Shown here: positions 36,401-48,400 of the stretch, in pieces
How positions within the stretch are numbered: position 1 is the stretch's first letter
Layout: every line of letters begins with the position of its first letter
NCBI GenBank assembly: GCA_914767715.1
Contig: OU612074.1
Span: forward strand, 14,124,062 to 14,188,061
DNA length: 64,000 nucleotides
Source: Membranipora membranacea
Taxonomy: Eukaryota; Bryozoa; Gymnolaemata; Cheilostomatida; Membraniporidae
Direction of reading: 5' to 3'
Made by a program: the position numbers and the translations under genes
The notes under the pieces: model-generated
What the model saw: the letters and a program-made list of their open reading frames with translations, nothing else
Database searches by the model: none
Told to the model about the DNA's origin: nothing

Positions 36401-37031
36401 TTGGTGGCATTTGCCTTGTCAGAGTTTGAGGTGTAGGTAGAGTTTTGATAGCTAATTTTTTCGATTTGATCTGAGGATTTCTTTTTTCCTGTCAGTGATT
36501 TTAGGCAGGTTAAAAAACTTTCGATAGCGACTCATTTATAAAGTCTTTCTTTCCTAATTCCTAATTCTGCCTTCCTAATTCCTAATTCTATTTGTAACAA
36601 AGCTTCGAAACTTGTTATATATTATAAAAGTGACGTATATCCTCAAATAAGTTTGCTCTCCCCAGGCTAAAAAAAATCACAGTTCTTAATTAAGCAACCT
36701 GGCCAAATATTGTTGAATTTAAAGGTTTTTTTCATATAAGCTATCTAGGCTATTATTTTTTGAATTTTCCAAAACCTAATGCCATATTGAATATATACAT
36801 TGTAGATTTTGGACTACCAAAAACAAAATGTAATGAAACTTTTCTCCCTTTAGGGTCTAATGTGGTCATAATTGGTTGGCAATGGGGATTCAAAAATGAA
36901 ATAGAGTTGCGGTGCAATGTTGATTATCATTTATTTATCAATACTTTAATTACTTATTATTAATACATTTCCGTGATAACATTATTATAAAATTTCAAGG
37001 ATTTCTCTTGAAATCCGTGAAAATTTCTATT
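36401..37031. other. Spacer, no gene recognised
   Basis: A small tandem repeat TTCCTAATTCCTAATTC lies near 36550-36590. Nothing else is supported. Confidence 0.4.
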
Positions 37032-37290
37032 GAGTAGGAGGTGGCTCAGTGGTTAGAGCGCCGATCCTTCAGCGTGCAAGTGTTGAAGGTCGTGGGCTCG
37101 AATCCCACTGCAGTCCACTGACTACTGGGAGTTGTTGGACCCCCAGGTGTGCTCCGACCTGCCTACAAACTGAGAGCAAATTGGCGCAGTCATTGCAGCC
37201 TCGCCCTTAAGGCACACACTATTTCACCACCACGATGTGGTGAGTGACTAACCATTGGGATTTTAACCAACATTTTGACCAACATTGATT
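37032..37290 (+). repeat. tRNA-derived SINE with intact A and B boxes
   Basis: It starts GAGTAGGAGGTGGCTCAG. The A box is TGGCTCAGTGGTTAGAGCG and the B box GGGCTCGAATCCC, 40-odd bases apart, as in a tRNA-type Pol III promoter. The body has CCCCCAGGTGTGCTCCGAC, GGCGCAGTCATTGCAGC and GATGTGGTGAGTGAC. The end is approximate. A diverged copy lies at 2999. Confidence 0.85.
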
Positions 37291-37477
37291 GATTTGTTTA
37301 TGGAAAACACGGTGCCGAAGACCTATAATGGTAATTTTGAATGTCTTCCACATCTAAGTGGCTCCATGTTCGAAATGAAGCTACATACATACAAGCATAC
37401 ATACATGCTATGAAAGCTGTCGAAATTCATCAAAGTATTTCACCGCTGCTTGTGATATAGCATCTTCACATCAACAC

Positions 37478-37518
37478 TAGTCTGAGCCCCCCAGACTTTT
37501 GCCCCTCGCCCGACGGCC
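37478..37518 (-). repeat. GTCTGAGC-type repeat end (copy 3 of 5)
   Basis: TA, then GTCTGAGCCCCCCAGACTTT and TGCCCCTCGCCCGACGG, nearly identical to the copy at 32632. Confidence 0.65.
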
Positions 37519-38508
37519 TCAACACAAATTTCACTTGCAACCAGTGTGTAACTCTCAGGTATCTATACCAATGTTTTTAATTCTAGGAAAAAGTCTCATC
37601 ATAGGGGCCTATCAATAGTTGCTTCCCATCATGAGTATCCGCTAACTAGACATTGAAAATTGAGATTCGATGATCGATGATCATAATCAGCAGAATCCAT
37701 AGATTTAGACAGGACACAATATAAAGCTGAAGTGAGGCACTCAATTGTGGGCAACGTAACGACATTGGATGGTGTAGAAGCAATGATGCAATCAGGGAGG
37801 AAGGAAGGGATGGGATCGCACCCTCCCTGATGCAATGAGGTCTTTTGATCATAACACGATAAATTTTGATAAGATTTTGAGTTTGTAAATTGCTTTGCAA
37901 AAAGCAGAATCTTGTTTTCATTTCGATGTTATTTCTTCTTTAAAAAAAAACTGTCCACAACAAGCTGCTTAGTCTATTGTAATTTAAAACTCAAATTCAG
38001 ATGAAAATTAATCGAGTTATGAACAAAAACCCTGGTATATGACCTGAAAGTCAGTGATAACACCAATGCTACTACTCGATTCAATATCGTTATGTCGCCC
38101 ACAGTTAAATGCTTATGTGCCTCAATGCTGATGATCCATATATATAGTTTCCGTTCCCTGTCTAGGTTTATTATTAAATCTATGACAGAATTGAAGCTGT
38201 AGACAAGCAGTTGGGGCAAAGCAAATAATATGTTTACCGGGAGGAAAAAGGGAGATAGGGAGGGGTGGGATAAACCACTCAAAACTGGGAGCCTAGTTCC
38301 TACCAAAAACTCAGGTATGGCAGAGTCAATTTCTCTTATATATCCAGTACAGGAAAGAAGGATTGAGGAATAGAGAGTGTTGAAGGAAAGCATTAGAATG
38401 CAACTCCCAACTTTTGATTTCAGTCAGTGGTTTGAATTCGGTCAGAATGCAGCCAATCAGAACCACTGGTCAGAAATTAAAGTTTTCCGTATTGCTAGGT
38501 TTTACCAT

Positions 38509-38658
38509 TCTGCTTGCAGGATAGCCTTGTGACATAGTCTATCTCTGCCTATGCTGCAGAGACGAACGTATGCCTCAACAGTTCGCACATGCGCAGACTG
38601 ACATGCAATAGTATTTCACGTGATCAGTGTGTGTCACAAGGCTATACTAAAAGCAGAG
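38509..38658. mobile_element. MITE-like element, about 150 bp
   Basis: Inverted ends: CTGCTTGCAGGATAGCCTTG followed by TGACA at the left; TGTCACAAGGCTATACTAAA followed by AGCAGAG at the right. No clear target duplication was identified. Confidence 0.7.
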
Positions 38659-38774
38659 TGGCGCATCCCCTCTTCACACAGAATTAGACTAATATTGATG
38701 TCAATGCCTTTACAACATATCGGAACTGCACTCTCTGTAAAGAAGAAAATTTTATTTTAAATTTTTCTAAAAAC

Positions 38775-38876
38775 AGGCATTCTGTAGTTGGTGCAAGCAA
38801 GAAGCTTACACCTTGGTGCAAGTGCCCCAGTGGTCAACCACTGGGGCACCCGACCACTGGAATTTCACCAACTAAA
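38775..38876. repeat. Small foldback repeat
   Basis: TAGTTGGTG and CACCAACTA mark the edges. The centre is the palindrome GTGCCCCAGTGGT...ACCACTGGGGCAC with a 2-base loop. Confidence 0.7.
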
Positions 38877-39194
38877 GAAGACCTGTGATTTTAAGTATTA
38901 GTTAGTAAGACTAACTAAGAGGAGGGTCACAGTCGAGTCATAACACTAACAGCAGGGTCAAGAGAAGAATCTTGTAAATGCTTGGTGACTCTTGCACCAA
39001 CCTCTCAACTGCTGATCTCTCTGTGTATATGGCAACCCTGACTTGGGGCACCAATGATCAAGATCAATAAACTTCCTTTTCAACAATAATTGATCAAAAA
39101 TCATGTGGGGGCACCAAGGAGCTGGTAGTTAGGAGCACAGGCAGTTCTAGTCCAAGACCAAAACTAGTAGCCTGTCTGTGGACAAGCTTTCATG

Positions 39195-39543
39195 ACTTGT
39201 TATGGGGAGCTGTACAAAGGAGAGCGGCAAGGTTTGTGTGCGGTATCAGAAGGAGTGATAGGAAGACAAGTGTCACCGGATTAGTACACAGTCTTGGATG
39301 GGAGCAGGTAGGAGAGAGACGCAAGGAAAGAAGGCTGAAACTATTCCGGGAGATGCACTACGCAGACTCTGATACCATCACCAAACATATCCAACCTGCG
39401 ACACACTATCTTCCTCGCAGACATGGTCATCAGTACCTGACCCCCATGTCAAAACTCAACACCATCAGCGGTCCTTCTTTATGAAGACTGCAAAGGATTG
39501 GAATGCCCTCCCCCCTTCCAGCTCCCTACTTGCACGCCCTGGA
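39195..39543 (+). pseudogene. LINE ORF2 C-terminal remnant
   Basis: The frame reads LWGAVQRRAARFVCGI, SVTGLVHSLGWEQVGERRKE and RRLKLFREMHYAD, the usual C-terminal block of non-LTR retrotransposon ORF2 ('VQRRAARFV...SVT.ml..L.W..L..RR'). After one frame change it continues FFMKTAKDWNALP, the typical final motif, then stops. It is on the strand opposite the other LINE piece and is probably a separate insertion. Confidence 0.75.
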
Positions 39544-40767
39544 TAGCATCCCGCTTCCTGTTGGTGACACACTGTTGATGACCTGGAACGAATACGGACT
39601 TACGAGAAACACATCGCTAGATTCATCAACCCTGATGTAGCAATTACCTCACCTGAGGTAAGGGAACTGGCAGGTTTCTCCAAAACATGATTCTCTCTGG
39701 CAATGTTAAACTGGACACAAAAAACAGGGTTGAGTGCAGTCAACTTTGAAACTCCCTTCAGATCCTGGTCAATCCACTCCAAAAGTCTTTGGCAATGTTT
39801 GACTGTTCCAAGGGGGGCAGTCAAACATACCAAAGTCCCAGGTTTTTGAGTAGTCCTGTCAGTGTCAGTCAAACATTGACAGAAACACAGGTTCTAGAGT
39901 AGAGTACTACTACTTTAAGACAGGGTCAAATTCAAATTGCTACATGTGGCACCTTCTTCAATGGGTATCACTTTTTGGCACAGTACATGTGGATTTGCCA
40001 ATTAATGGGATACCTAGGCCGCCATCAGGGTCCCTGTACAACATCACAAAAGTGATTAAAGTTAAGAATGGGCAGTAAAAGGAGGCGCTTTTGACACTCT
40101 TGTATGATTGTCATATGTCTGAGGTGTTGTAAGGGGCTGTCAGGGAGTACGAATCAGTCTCCCTGGGGCTGCATGATGCCACAGCAATCCGACCAACACA
40201 ACACCTTGTTTACACCAGCCATAAAAGTGTTGCAGGTGGTGTTTGGGACATGTCTCACAGCACTCAAGGCCTATACAGCAGCCACTGGTCTTTAATATCA
40301 CTGGTTGTGCTGTGAGGAACCTCACAATGTTGTATGGGCGTTGCATCGGGATATGACCTTAGGGCCGAGGAAGTGTCCAAAGTCAGAAGCTAATTCCTCA
40401 AAACACGGACGAGGCTTTGTTATCCTGCGTGCTCCTGTACACTTCTCTATTGTTTTAAGCCTAGTAGGGTGATGATTGATGATGTAGGATGTGCTAGCTA
40501 ACTGCTCAGTTCATTAAAATATCTGGCAGCAGTAGATATGCAATATTTTGACACTGAAAAAAATACACAGCACATCTGCATTATGTGTAATGTTGGAAAT
40601 TGCCCCCTTTCTCATCTATGAGTTTCAAAGCCTAGTAGTGCTGTACAAGACAAAAAAGTTACCATTTCTAACCTTTTAGGGAGAGAGATCATTTAGTTGA
40701 TTCAATACCGCCATGTTTACTTAAATCCTTCATTGTAAGTTCACGTTGCGTTTCTCTTTTCTTACAG
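39544..40767. other. Spacer with a MITE fragment
   Basis: 39787-39853 is a short relative of the MITE at 10569 (GGCAATGTTTGACTG ... CAGTCAAACATACC, then CCCAGGTTTTTGAGTAG). No gene was recognised in the rest. Confidence 0.45.
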
Positions 40768-40914
40768 AATACAGCAATATGGTACAACATGTTTCCAGTA
40801 TATGAACTGATGGCTGACAGAATTCCTACCATTGACATCATCCCAATTATTGAAACACTTGTTTTGAATCAACGCGATTTTAACTATCAAAGAAATCTTT
40901 ACGTCAGATTTTGA
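40768..40914 (+). CDS. Candidate caspase p10 C-terminal exon
   Basis: After a good acceptor (TTTTCTTACAG) a 48-codon frame ends in TGA. It reads AIWYNMFPVYELMAD, TIDIIPIIETLVL and NYQRNLYVRF. The Trp-aromatic start followed by two amphipathic helices recalls the 'SWFIQ.L...L..YA...DI..IL..V' part of caspase p10, but it is shorter than usual and lacks the preceding 'P..AD...YST.PG' region, which I could not find. It lies 18.5 kb after the p20 exons and about 100 bases before the TRAF start codon. It may be the caspase end, the end of another gene, or a coincidence. Confidence 0.35.
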   Translation, partial: NTAIWYNMFPVYELMADRIPTIDIIPIIETLVLNQRDFNYQRNLYVRF

Positions 40915-41010
40915 ATACCTTATAACTTATCCTACCGAGTCAGGTCGTGCTCTTGGAGATTGACTTTCTCAAGTTCTGCCGAGTTTAGCATTAGCACTGG
41001 TTCTGTGACT

Positions 41011-44000
41011 ATGAATGATTCAGAGCTATCATCCTTAGACGACTTCAATACTGCAAACTCCCCAAACAAACGAACACTACTGGAACAGGACATTGATAGA
41101 CTTTCAATCAATTCTTCACCTCCTATGAAAATGTCAAGGTTTCATGATGACCGAGAACAAATGCCTGCCCATACCTGCGAAGCAAAGCATCTCTTTATAA
41201 ACAGAAATGTAAGTATAACCAATCACATTTTTTTAATAGCTGATATTTGTTCAACCTTGAATCAGAGATGTTACAGTTATCTGGCGACAATCTCCTAAAA
41301 TTGCCTAAAGTTTTGATTAAAACGTTTTTGAAGACGTTTGAAGAAAAATTTCACCTGGTAAATGTCACACCATCACTAAGTTTGTATTTATACAGCACAA
41401 GGATGAAGAGCTTTGCACAGCTTGTAACACAGTGGCCATACAACCGTACACTGTAATCGAGTGTGGTCATACTTATGGCAAAGAAGTCATCGACTTACTC
41501 ATGAAGAATGGAGTGAGGGAATGCCCATGTGTGGGAGATGATATTGATAGTGATGATGTCAGACCGTGCCGAAGTATCATCAAACTCCAAGATATGAAGC
41601 CGAACAGAGCTGTAGAAAAGGGTATCCTCAAAAAAATGGTTTATTGCCCAAACAGGGCAGATGGATGTGAGAAAGAGATGAAACTCAGAGAGGAGGAAAA
41701 TCATCTTCTAAATGAATGCCAATACCAAAAGGTCAAATGCAGATCCTGCAACCAAATGTTTCCAAGGGGAAACTTGGAAGCCCACGAATCTAATTGCACG
41801 GCAAAGAGATGTCCCTTTTCAGCCGTTGGGTGTAATGATGTTAGTGCGACAGGAGATAACGTGCATTCTGGTGGAGTTGTGGCTAATATTGGTGTCCACT
41901 TAGCATTGCTGTTTCAAACCCTGTCTTCGGTGAAATCGATCGCAGACTTCAAACCTCGTGAATATAATGCGTCACTTACTGAGAAAACCCGTGAAGCTGC
42001 AGGTATGCCAATCCTTCTCATTGTAGTAGAGTACACCCTGAAAAATCTAGAATAAGGTGTGACCCATTACCTTTTTTTTACCCTAAAGAACTCATTTTTT
42101 GTCCGATAAGACATACTTGATCCTTACTTAGATAACTAATACAATGATTAAAAGACAAGGCAGCTTCCCCCATTAAAAGTAAACTTAAATCCTGAATAAG
42201 CAGCTCTGAGAATTTCCTGTTTAACACCTTGTCATTTCACATGGTCTTCAGTTTCAGTCTCCAATAGCACCGTATCTTAAATCAAATTTTGTAAATGTAG
42301 ACCAAGAGCAGATAACCCGCCTCCTTAATGAGCCAGATCGTGTAAAGGAAGAAGAAATGTCAATGTTAGAAATAAAGAAACAGATGGAATCGCTAAAACA
42401 AGATGCGGGGTCACATACCAATACACTATCACGACTCATGCATGAAGATTTTGCCATCGATGTGGCAGCTGCGTGGCAAAGGTAGAACAGAGTAGTAGGT
42501 CCTGCTTCATTTTTTATTTGTTGCCCACGCCAGTCATGTTGATTTCCTTGGCTGCCAGTTCTATCTGTTATTACTATCAGCCAACACTCAATTTGTTTTT
42601 CCTCTCATTGTCATCAATTAGCCATCAATGTATTCATCATCTGATTGTTTCTCGTCTTGGACGATTTAATAGGCACTAATCAACATATAATACTGGAATT
42701 TTCAAATAGGCTTATGCTAGCTAGATGTATCAGTGAGTCATGCTCTGGTGATATGACTAAGTGTGGTATAAACCATACCTGTCTTTTTATAAGGGTTTCT
42801 TGTAATATATACACCCGCCAGGTCATAATTGCAGTTTCCTGTTTTTAGGCAGCGACATCGCCAGGAGTTTTTGCTCCTACATGAGGAAATAACAAATGAA
42901 GCAATGGGGAAACACATGGAGTTAATACAGCAAGTACCGACGCTCATTAGCCATGGAAGTGTTATCTTCAAAGTCTCCAACTTCACAGAGAAAAGGACAA
43001 GTGCTATTCAGGGAATCCTGAAGAAAGGCATATATGGTCCGCCCTTTTTTACTCACGAATATGGGTATAAAATGGTGCCTATTCTCTACCCTAATGGCGA
43101 TGGGGCAGGTAGGTTTTCTATCCAGTAAGAAAAAATAACCCAGACGTGGTCATATTTTCCTTCACTGTCAAGTAACATGCTATCACTTTTTTTCGTTTTA
43201 CCACTACTATTTATTTTATACTTTTTCTTCTGTCCTACGGGGATTCTAAATTTATCTTCACATTCATCGATGGGAAAAATTTCACTCACTCTCTCTGATT
43301 TGCTGAGCGACTTTTTTTTAATTTGTGAAGACGAGTGTGGTCTTCTTCGCAAAAGTTGGGAACGTGTAGGGTGAAATCCCAGCATTGCTAACCATAGATG
43401 CTCGTACAGCTAACCTGACTACCTTAGGTGATTACAAAATTTCTTAACAATGTGATCTTTATCACTTCAATCAGATATAAAGTTGGAGTGACTACCTCCA
43501 TATTCCCTATTTGTCTGCGAACAAATGAATAAGTTTGTTTAAATAACTCAACGTATTGAGTGTCATCTCAACCGCTAAATTTTGTTGACACAATTGTTTT
43601 TATGTGTTTTTAGGTGCTGGTACTCACTTGAGCATCTTCTTGGCTGTCATGAAGGTCAGTCCAAAGTTTATCTAAAGGAATAACCCTAATTTAAAAAGCA
43701 ACAGTTCATAGATTGAACTTCGCCTTGACACGTGACAAGGCTAGATTGAAATAGTATTCATATTTTTGTGGTGGTTTGTTGATCCCACCTTTTGTAGAAA
43801 GTCCTCCATCAGTTGCCTCAGTTTGCAAGCAGTTTGGAATACAACTGGGCAACCAGCAAAGCCAAGTAGTCTGCAGTATGGAGCCACCACTCACGTTCTA
43901 CCATTTACTTCAACCAACTTTGCCGGGGGACCTTCGGACCAATGAACTCCCTCTCAGGGAGTTTATTGTTCGGGGGTGGGGGTGCCAGAGTCTGGAGGGG

Positions 44001-45358
44001 GGGGGGGGGCTCAGACTAAGTGTAACGATATTTCATGCATGAAATAGTTTTCTGTGAATGCAGGTGAACTTGAAAACTTGTACAAACTAACTGTCACTAG
44101 GCTGTTTGAAATCCAATAATTGTTTATGAAAAAAGTCGCTTTGTTTTTAGGGGGAGTATGATGCACTACAGAGATGGCCATTGACTGGTAAGATCACTAT
44201 GTCCATCCTCAGCCAGAAGAGAGTCGGTAGGGAGGCTGTCAAACACTGCTTCAGAACTGATGTGGCCTCACTATCCTACCACAGGTGAGTTGTGAATTGC
44301 CTCAATGAATTATATAAAAGTGCTTCAACAGTCACAAACAAATCAGTAATTGCACTGAGTCACACTGAAATCATATCTAACCATATCACGCTTTGTTATC
44401 TAGGCCCATGTGACAATTATATCATCTCACTCAGTCTAATTGTGATCAGATCATGATTTGTTGGTGCACTATGGACAGTGTTTATCGTAGAGTGTTACTG
44501 AATTGGGTTAGGAGAACAGTTGATATGAAATCATTGCGAGATTGAAAGGATGAAAATCTGAACTTGTGTTAAAATTTAAAACCTTCTAGATTTGGCCATG
44601 AGTTAAAGTGGTTTACAATTATAGATCTTCTTGGGCCTTGGCATTATAATGAGCAAGATCGATTTGAAATTACAAAGGTATCCCATAGACAAAACATGTC
44701 TATGAAGATATCCTCTGAAATTTATTTCAAGTTGTCTCCTCTATGTACAAGAAACAATAACTCTTAAAGAGCAACCAAGGTTTCGCAGCAATGCATTAAT
44801 GGGTAGCAAATAATGTGCTTGGCAGCATCAGCTTTGTGCAATACGCGATGCAAAACTCAAAGTAGTTGCTGACTCTAAGCTGGGTAACACTTCAGTTTAG
44901 GGGAGGTTTCAAGACTTTGCTGTAATAATTATAGAGCACAGGCTAAATAATAACAGGAACAGGAAACTGCTAAGTGGTATTCTCTTTTAGCTGAGTTTGA
45001 GTAACTGATGGAAGAAATGTTTCACAAGAATTCTGGCTGAATAATCATCCATCATCAATATTTTGTCATTTTCCCCATGCAGAAGGTGCAATCTACTATT
45101 AATCAATGGCCCTCAATGAGAAGTTGTTTGAAACCTTGGTTGCCCTTTAATATCTTCAAATAAATTTCCTTTGCTTCACTGTTGTGTAGGTGGTATATTA
45201 ACTTATTTTACAGACCATCTGGAGAAATAAACCAAGCCAGCGGTATCCCACGAGCTCTGGATCTGGCTCTACTGAGACAGCCATCTGATTATCTTGTTGA
45301 TGATACACTGTTCATCCAGGTGATTGTTGAGCCACAACTACCATCGTCAAGTATGTAG
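41011..45358 (+). CDS. TRAF-family adaptor (complete, seven exons, 532 aa)
   Basis: Exons: 41011-41208, 41396-42002, 42268-42481, 42849-43108, 43614-43654, 44151-44284, 45214-45358. All splice sites are GT-AG, phases agree, and the sum is 1599 nt including TAG. The start is the first ATG of the open frame; an upstream exon is possible. A Ser-rich N-terminus precedes a RING-like region (residues about 73-111: CTAC, ECGH, ECPC) whose ligands after Cys-Gly-His are missing. Two TRAF zinc fingers follow (about 150-230: YCPNRADGCEKEM, CRSCNQMFPRGNLEAHESNC, RCPFSAVGC). Then comes a helical linker (about 270-370, likely coiled coil) and a MATH domain (about 375-530: GSVIFKVSNFTEKR, GTHLSIFLAVMKGEYD, KHCFRTDVASLSYHR, EINQASGIPRALD). 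TRAFs trimerise at receptor tails and relay to NF-kB and JNK. A paralogue's 3' end opens this window. Confidence 0.93.
43970..44018 (+). repeat. GTCTGAGC-type repeat end (copy 4 of 5)
   Basis: GAGTCTGG, a run of G, then CTCAGAC and TA. It lies in the intron between TRAF exons 5 and 6, next to a palindrome around ACTCCCTCTCAGGGAGT (43946-43962). Confidence 0.6.
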
Positions 45359-45383
45359 CAATACTGGGGCACGGAACGTTATA

Positions 45384-45482
45384 GTGGATGCTAAAAGTAA
45401 AAGTCTCTGTGGAATGGAGTCCTCCTGCATTCAACCCGGGAGAATGGAAGATTCAACAGAGACTTTTACTTTTAGCATCCAC
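45384..45482. repeat. Perfect 27-bp hairpin just after the TRAF stop codon
   Basis: GTGGATGCTAAAAGTAAAAG plus TCTCTGT (45384-45410) is exactly complementary to 45456-45482. The loop is 45 nt. It starts 26 bases after the TAG and so probably lies in the 3' UTR. It could be a short foldback insertion, an RNA-processing substrate or a small-RNA precursor. Confidence 0.88.
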
Positions 45483-48400
45483 GCTCTATATATAGAGACA
45501 TCATAGAGTAATGATGTCAGCACTCACAAATACAATTATGTCAAAACCCATACAATTGATTGTCCATTTAAGCAACTCCCCGATTGAAGTCAACATCATA
45601 CCCTAATTATTAAACACAAGTAGCTGTGTCCATCAGCACCAATATAATCCATTTAGTTCACATTTTGCTAATGGTTGATAATAAGTAGAATTTTGCTTGA
45701 GATGTTGTAATCTTTATGTTGTAATTTTTGTAATTGTTGTAGTTGTTGTAACTTTTATGATTGCTTGCTATTCATGTGTGAGGGATTTCTCAACTCTATC
45801 TGTATTCGATAGTTGAATCAAATTATATCTATAATACAGACACATATTATTTTACTCATCAGAAGTATTCGGTCAGGTCAGAGGGAGTTATATTGTTAAG
45901 AGAGTCAGAGCATGGTCCCATAAATTTGGCATTGCAATATGTGAAATGCAACATCCAGTCTAGAAAGAATTAAAACAACATTGATGATGTTCAGGTTTCA
46001 TGATATTTGTATGAAAGTTTTTTAATTGAATTAGAAAGAGAATTTCCAGAGAAGAATCAAATTTGGCCGAAAAAATCACACTTGGAAGGGAAAGATCAAG
46101 TTCGCTATCTTCATTGGAGACTCTGTAGAGCAACAAAAACATAGTATCTATGGGCATAATAATGCAGAATGCAATGTCACTGTTTTTTTGGTTAAACTTG
46201 AGTATATAATCATGACTTTGAACAGCACCAGTCCAAATTTAGAGAATACAATCAGTAACCTCGCCAGAGTTTAAGTTTTCAATACCTTTTCATGTTAACT
46301 AGCAGACTCTTTAATTAGCATGACTCAAATTCTGTCAGTCCCAAGCCTGTAAGAGGGAGGGGGGTTTGTCAGCTTTTTCGCTTACCAATTTACAAGGTGA
46401 AAATATTTCAATACCAAATTTATGGGTTTTTGCTCTGATTACTGTTGCATTTGACTTGAAGACTTGCAAAACTGCCGCTATTGCAATGGCTTGGAAGGTG
46501 GAGCGGCCTAGACAGCAGTATCTTATCTGTCAACTTTTTCAACTGCACTTAAATGAAACTTTTGTTAGAAAACCTTTATGTTTTATATTGATTGTCTAGT
46601 ATTCTTATTAATATTGCCTAATCATTCAATTTTTTTGCAAGTATAATAATTGCCATAACTCCCATGTAAATTTATTTCAGTAGATATTACAGATCAGTAT
46701 GTTATCATTTGTTATCAGTTGCCTCTTACACAATACACAATGCTGTGGAGACTGGAAATCAATATTTGCCTACTGGGTGATATAAGGTATTTCTTCACCT
46801 TCCTTGATTGTCTTTTTGAAGATTTTCTCCGATCGGTTTCCTGTTTTAGCTGGTCTCCGCTGCATTCAACAGCTGCTGTTTGCTTTCGTGTTTTAAAAAA
46901 ATACAATAAAATCTCAAACCAAATATTGAGAACAGAGACTGGTTTTTTGAGAGTTAAGATAACATAAGATAAGATTTGCTCTAACCCTGCATTAAACATT
47001 GAATTGTTTTTTAATCGCACCTTAGGCTGGATAAATTAAGATTGATCTAACATCTATTGCTTCTCGTAATTGAGTGAACAGAATTTTGAAGATCTGGTTC
47101 CCTGTTCCATGCATGATTCATATTACGGATGATATTTTACTGGGTATAGATATATGTTGAAATGTTATGGACAACAGTACACAAAGGGATGACCGAAACC
47201 ATCTATGAAGGTTTGTTGCTCAGCCTTAGTTTTCTGAAGTACTGTCCCAGATTTCCACAGCTTGTGAAGGAAATGTGCAGAAAATGAGACAGATTTTGAA
47301 GGCAATTTCCATGATTTCAACATTGACACCCATTTTATTTTGATATGAGTCAGAGAAGAGATTTGATTTTCAATGCCTTTCAATTTATCATATTTGCCAG
47401 TATTAATGATGAGCATAATGACATTATCTTCTTTCAATGTTATGTATCACCAACCCAAGGATGTAATGATATCAACACGATGATAAAAACGTGAAGGTCT
47501 TCACCAGACTATGATGATACCAACCAACCGTCTCAGAAATTCTTGATTTTCTGGACTGTTTGTGAAACACAAGATGGCATTGATCTGTGAAATATACAAA
47601 AATGTGACACAATTTTACTCCAGGTTTGTGGAAAATAAATTGAACCATAAATTTTTTTCAGATTTCATAAGCTCTGCTTTGTAATAAACAGGGTTGCATT
47701 TTGACTGTTACACCTGGGGTGGATATAAAACTTCTCCGAATCACCCTCCCTGTCCAAATCTCCCTGCTAATGGAAAAGACAATGTAAACCTTGGAGCTGT
47801 CCCCTTAATGAGCAAAGGCTGATAACTTCTCAAACAGATGTGATACATACATAGAAACATGTGCTACTGAGAAAAGAAAACTTTGAACAACTCTTTGCTG
47901 AAAGCCACGTTGAGAACATTTTATGTTCATACATAATATAATTGACCCCACGCTACATATTGAATCAATGATTGAAAAGTTGAAGAGCCCTTTCATAGAG
48001 ATGGAAATAATGTTTATTTATTTGTACAGGGAGCCATCTGAAAATAAATAGAAGTGGTAGGCTGCAGCGACCAAACGAAATTAAATGCGCTCAAGTTCCT
48101 ACACACCTGGCTTCCAAACAAATTCTTTCAGTGACCAGATAGAGATAGGTCACTTATTGTGACATTGCTGCCATGGTGCAAGCAGGTGCAGGTGCAAGGA
48201 GACTTCTTGACTTGTTCAAAACCTTTTCTTTTACCATATAGTCAAACCAAATTGAAGTAATTAGTAACTTTTCGCGTCCAACTCGTTAACCAACTTAGCT
48301 AAACTGATATCCTGATATTGGGTGTATGAATCATTTTCCTACGCCACAGCATTTTTTACTGGAAATTAATTGGATATGCCTAAAGTTTTTAGTTGGCTTT

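Larger units (their letters stand above)
37519..39190. other. Spacer with small inverted repeats
   Basis: Apart from the inverted repeats at 38509-38658 and 38775-38876 (listed separately) I see no gene. Confidence 0.4.

Noticed and set aside
42254-42267. Earlier acceptors for TRAF exon 3 (TTTCAG)
   Set aside because: They put a stop (TAA) in frame; the CAATAG acceptor at 42267 keeps the frame open.
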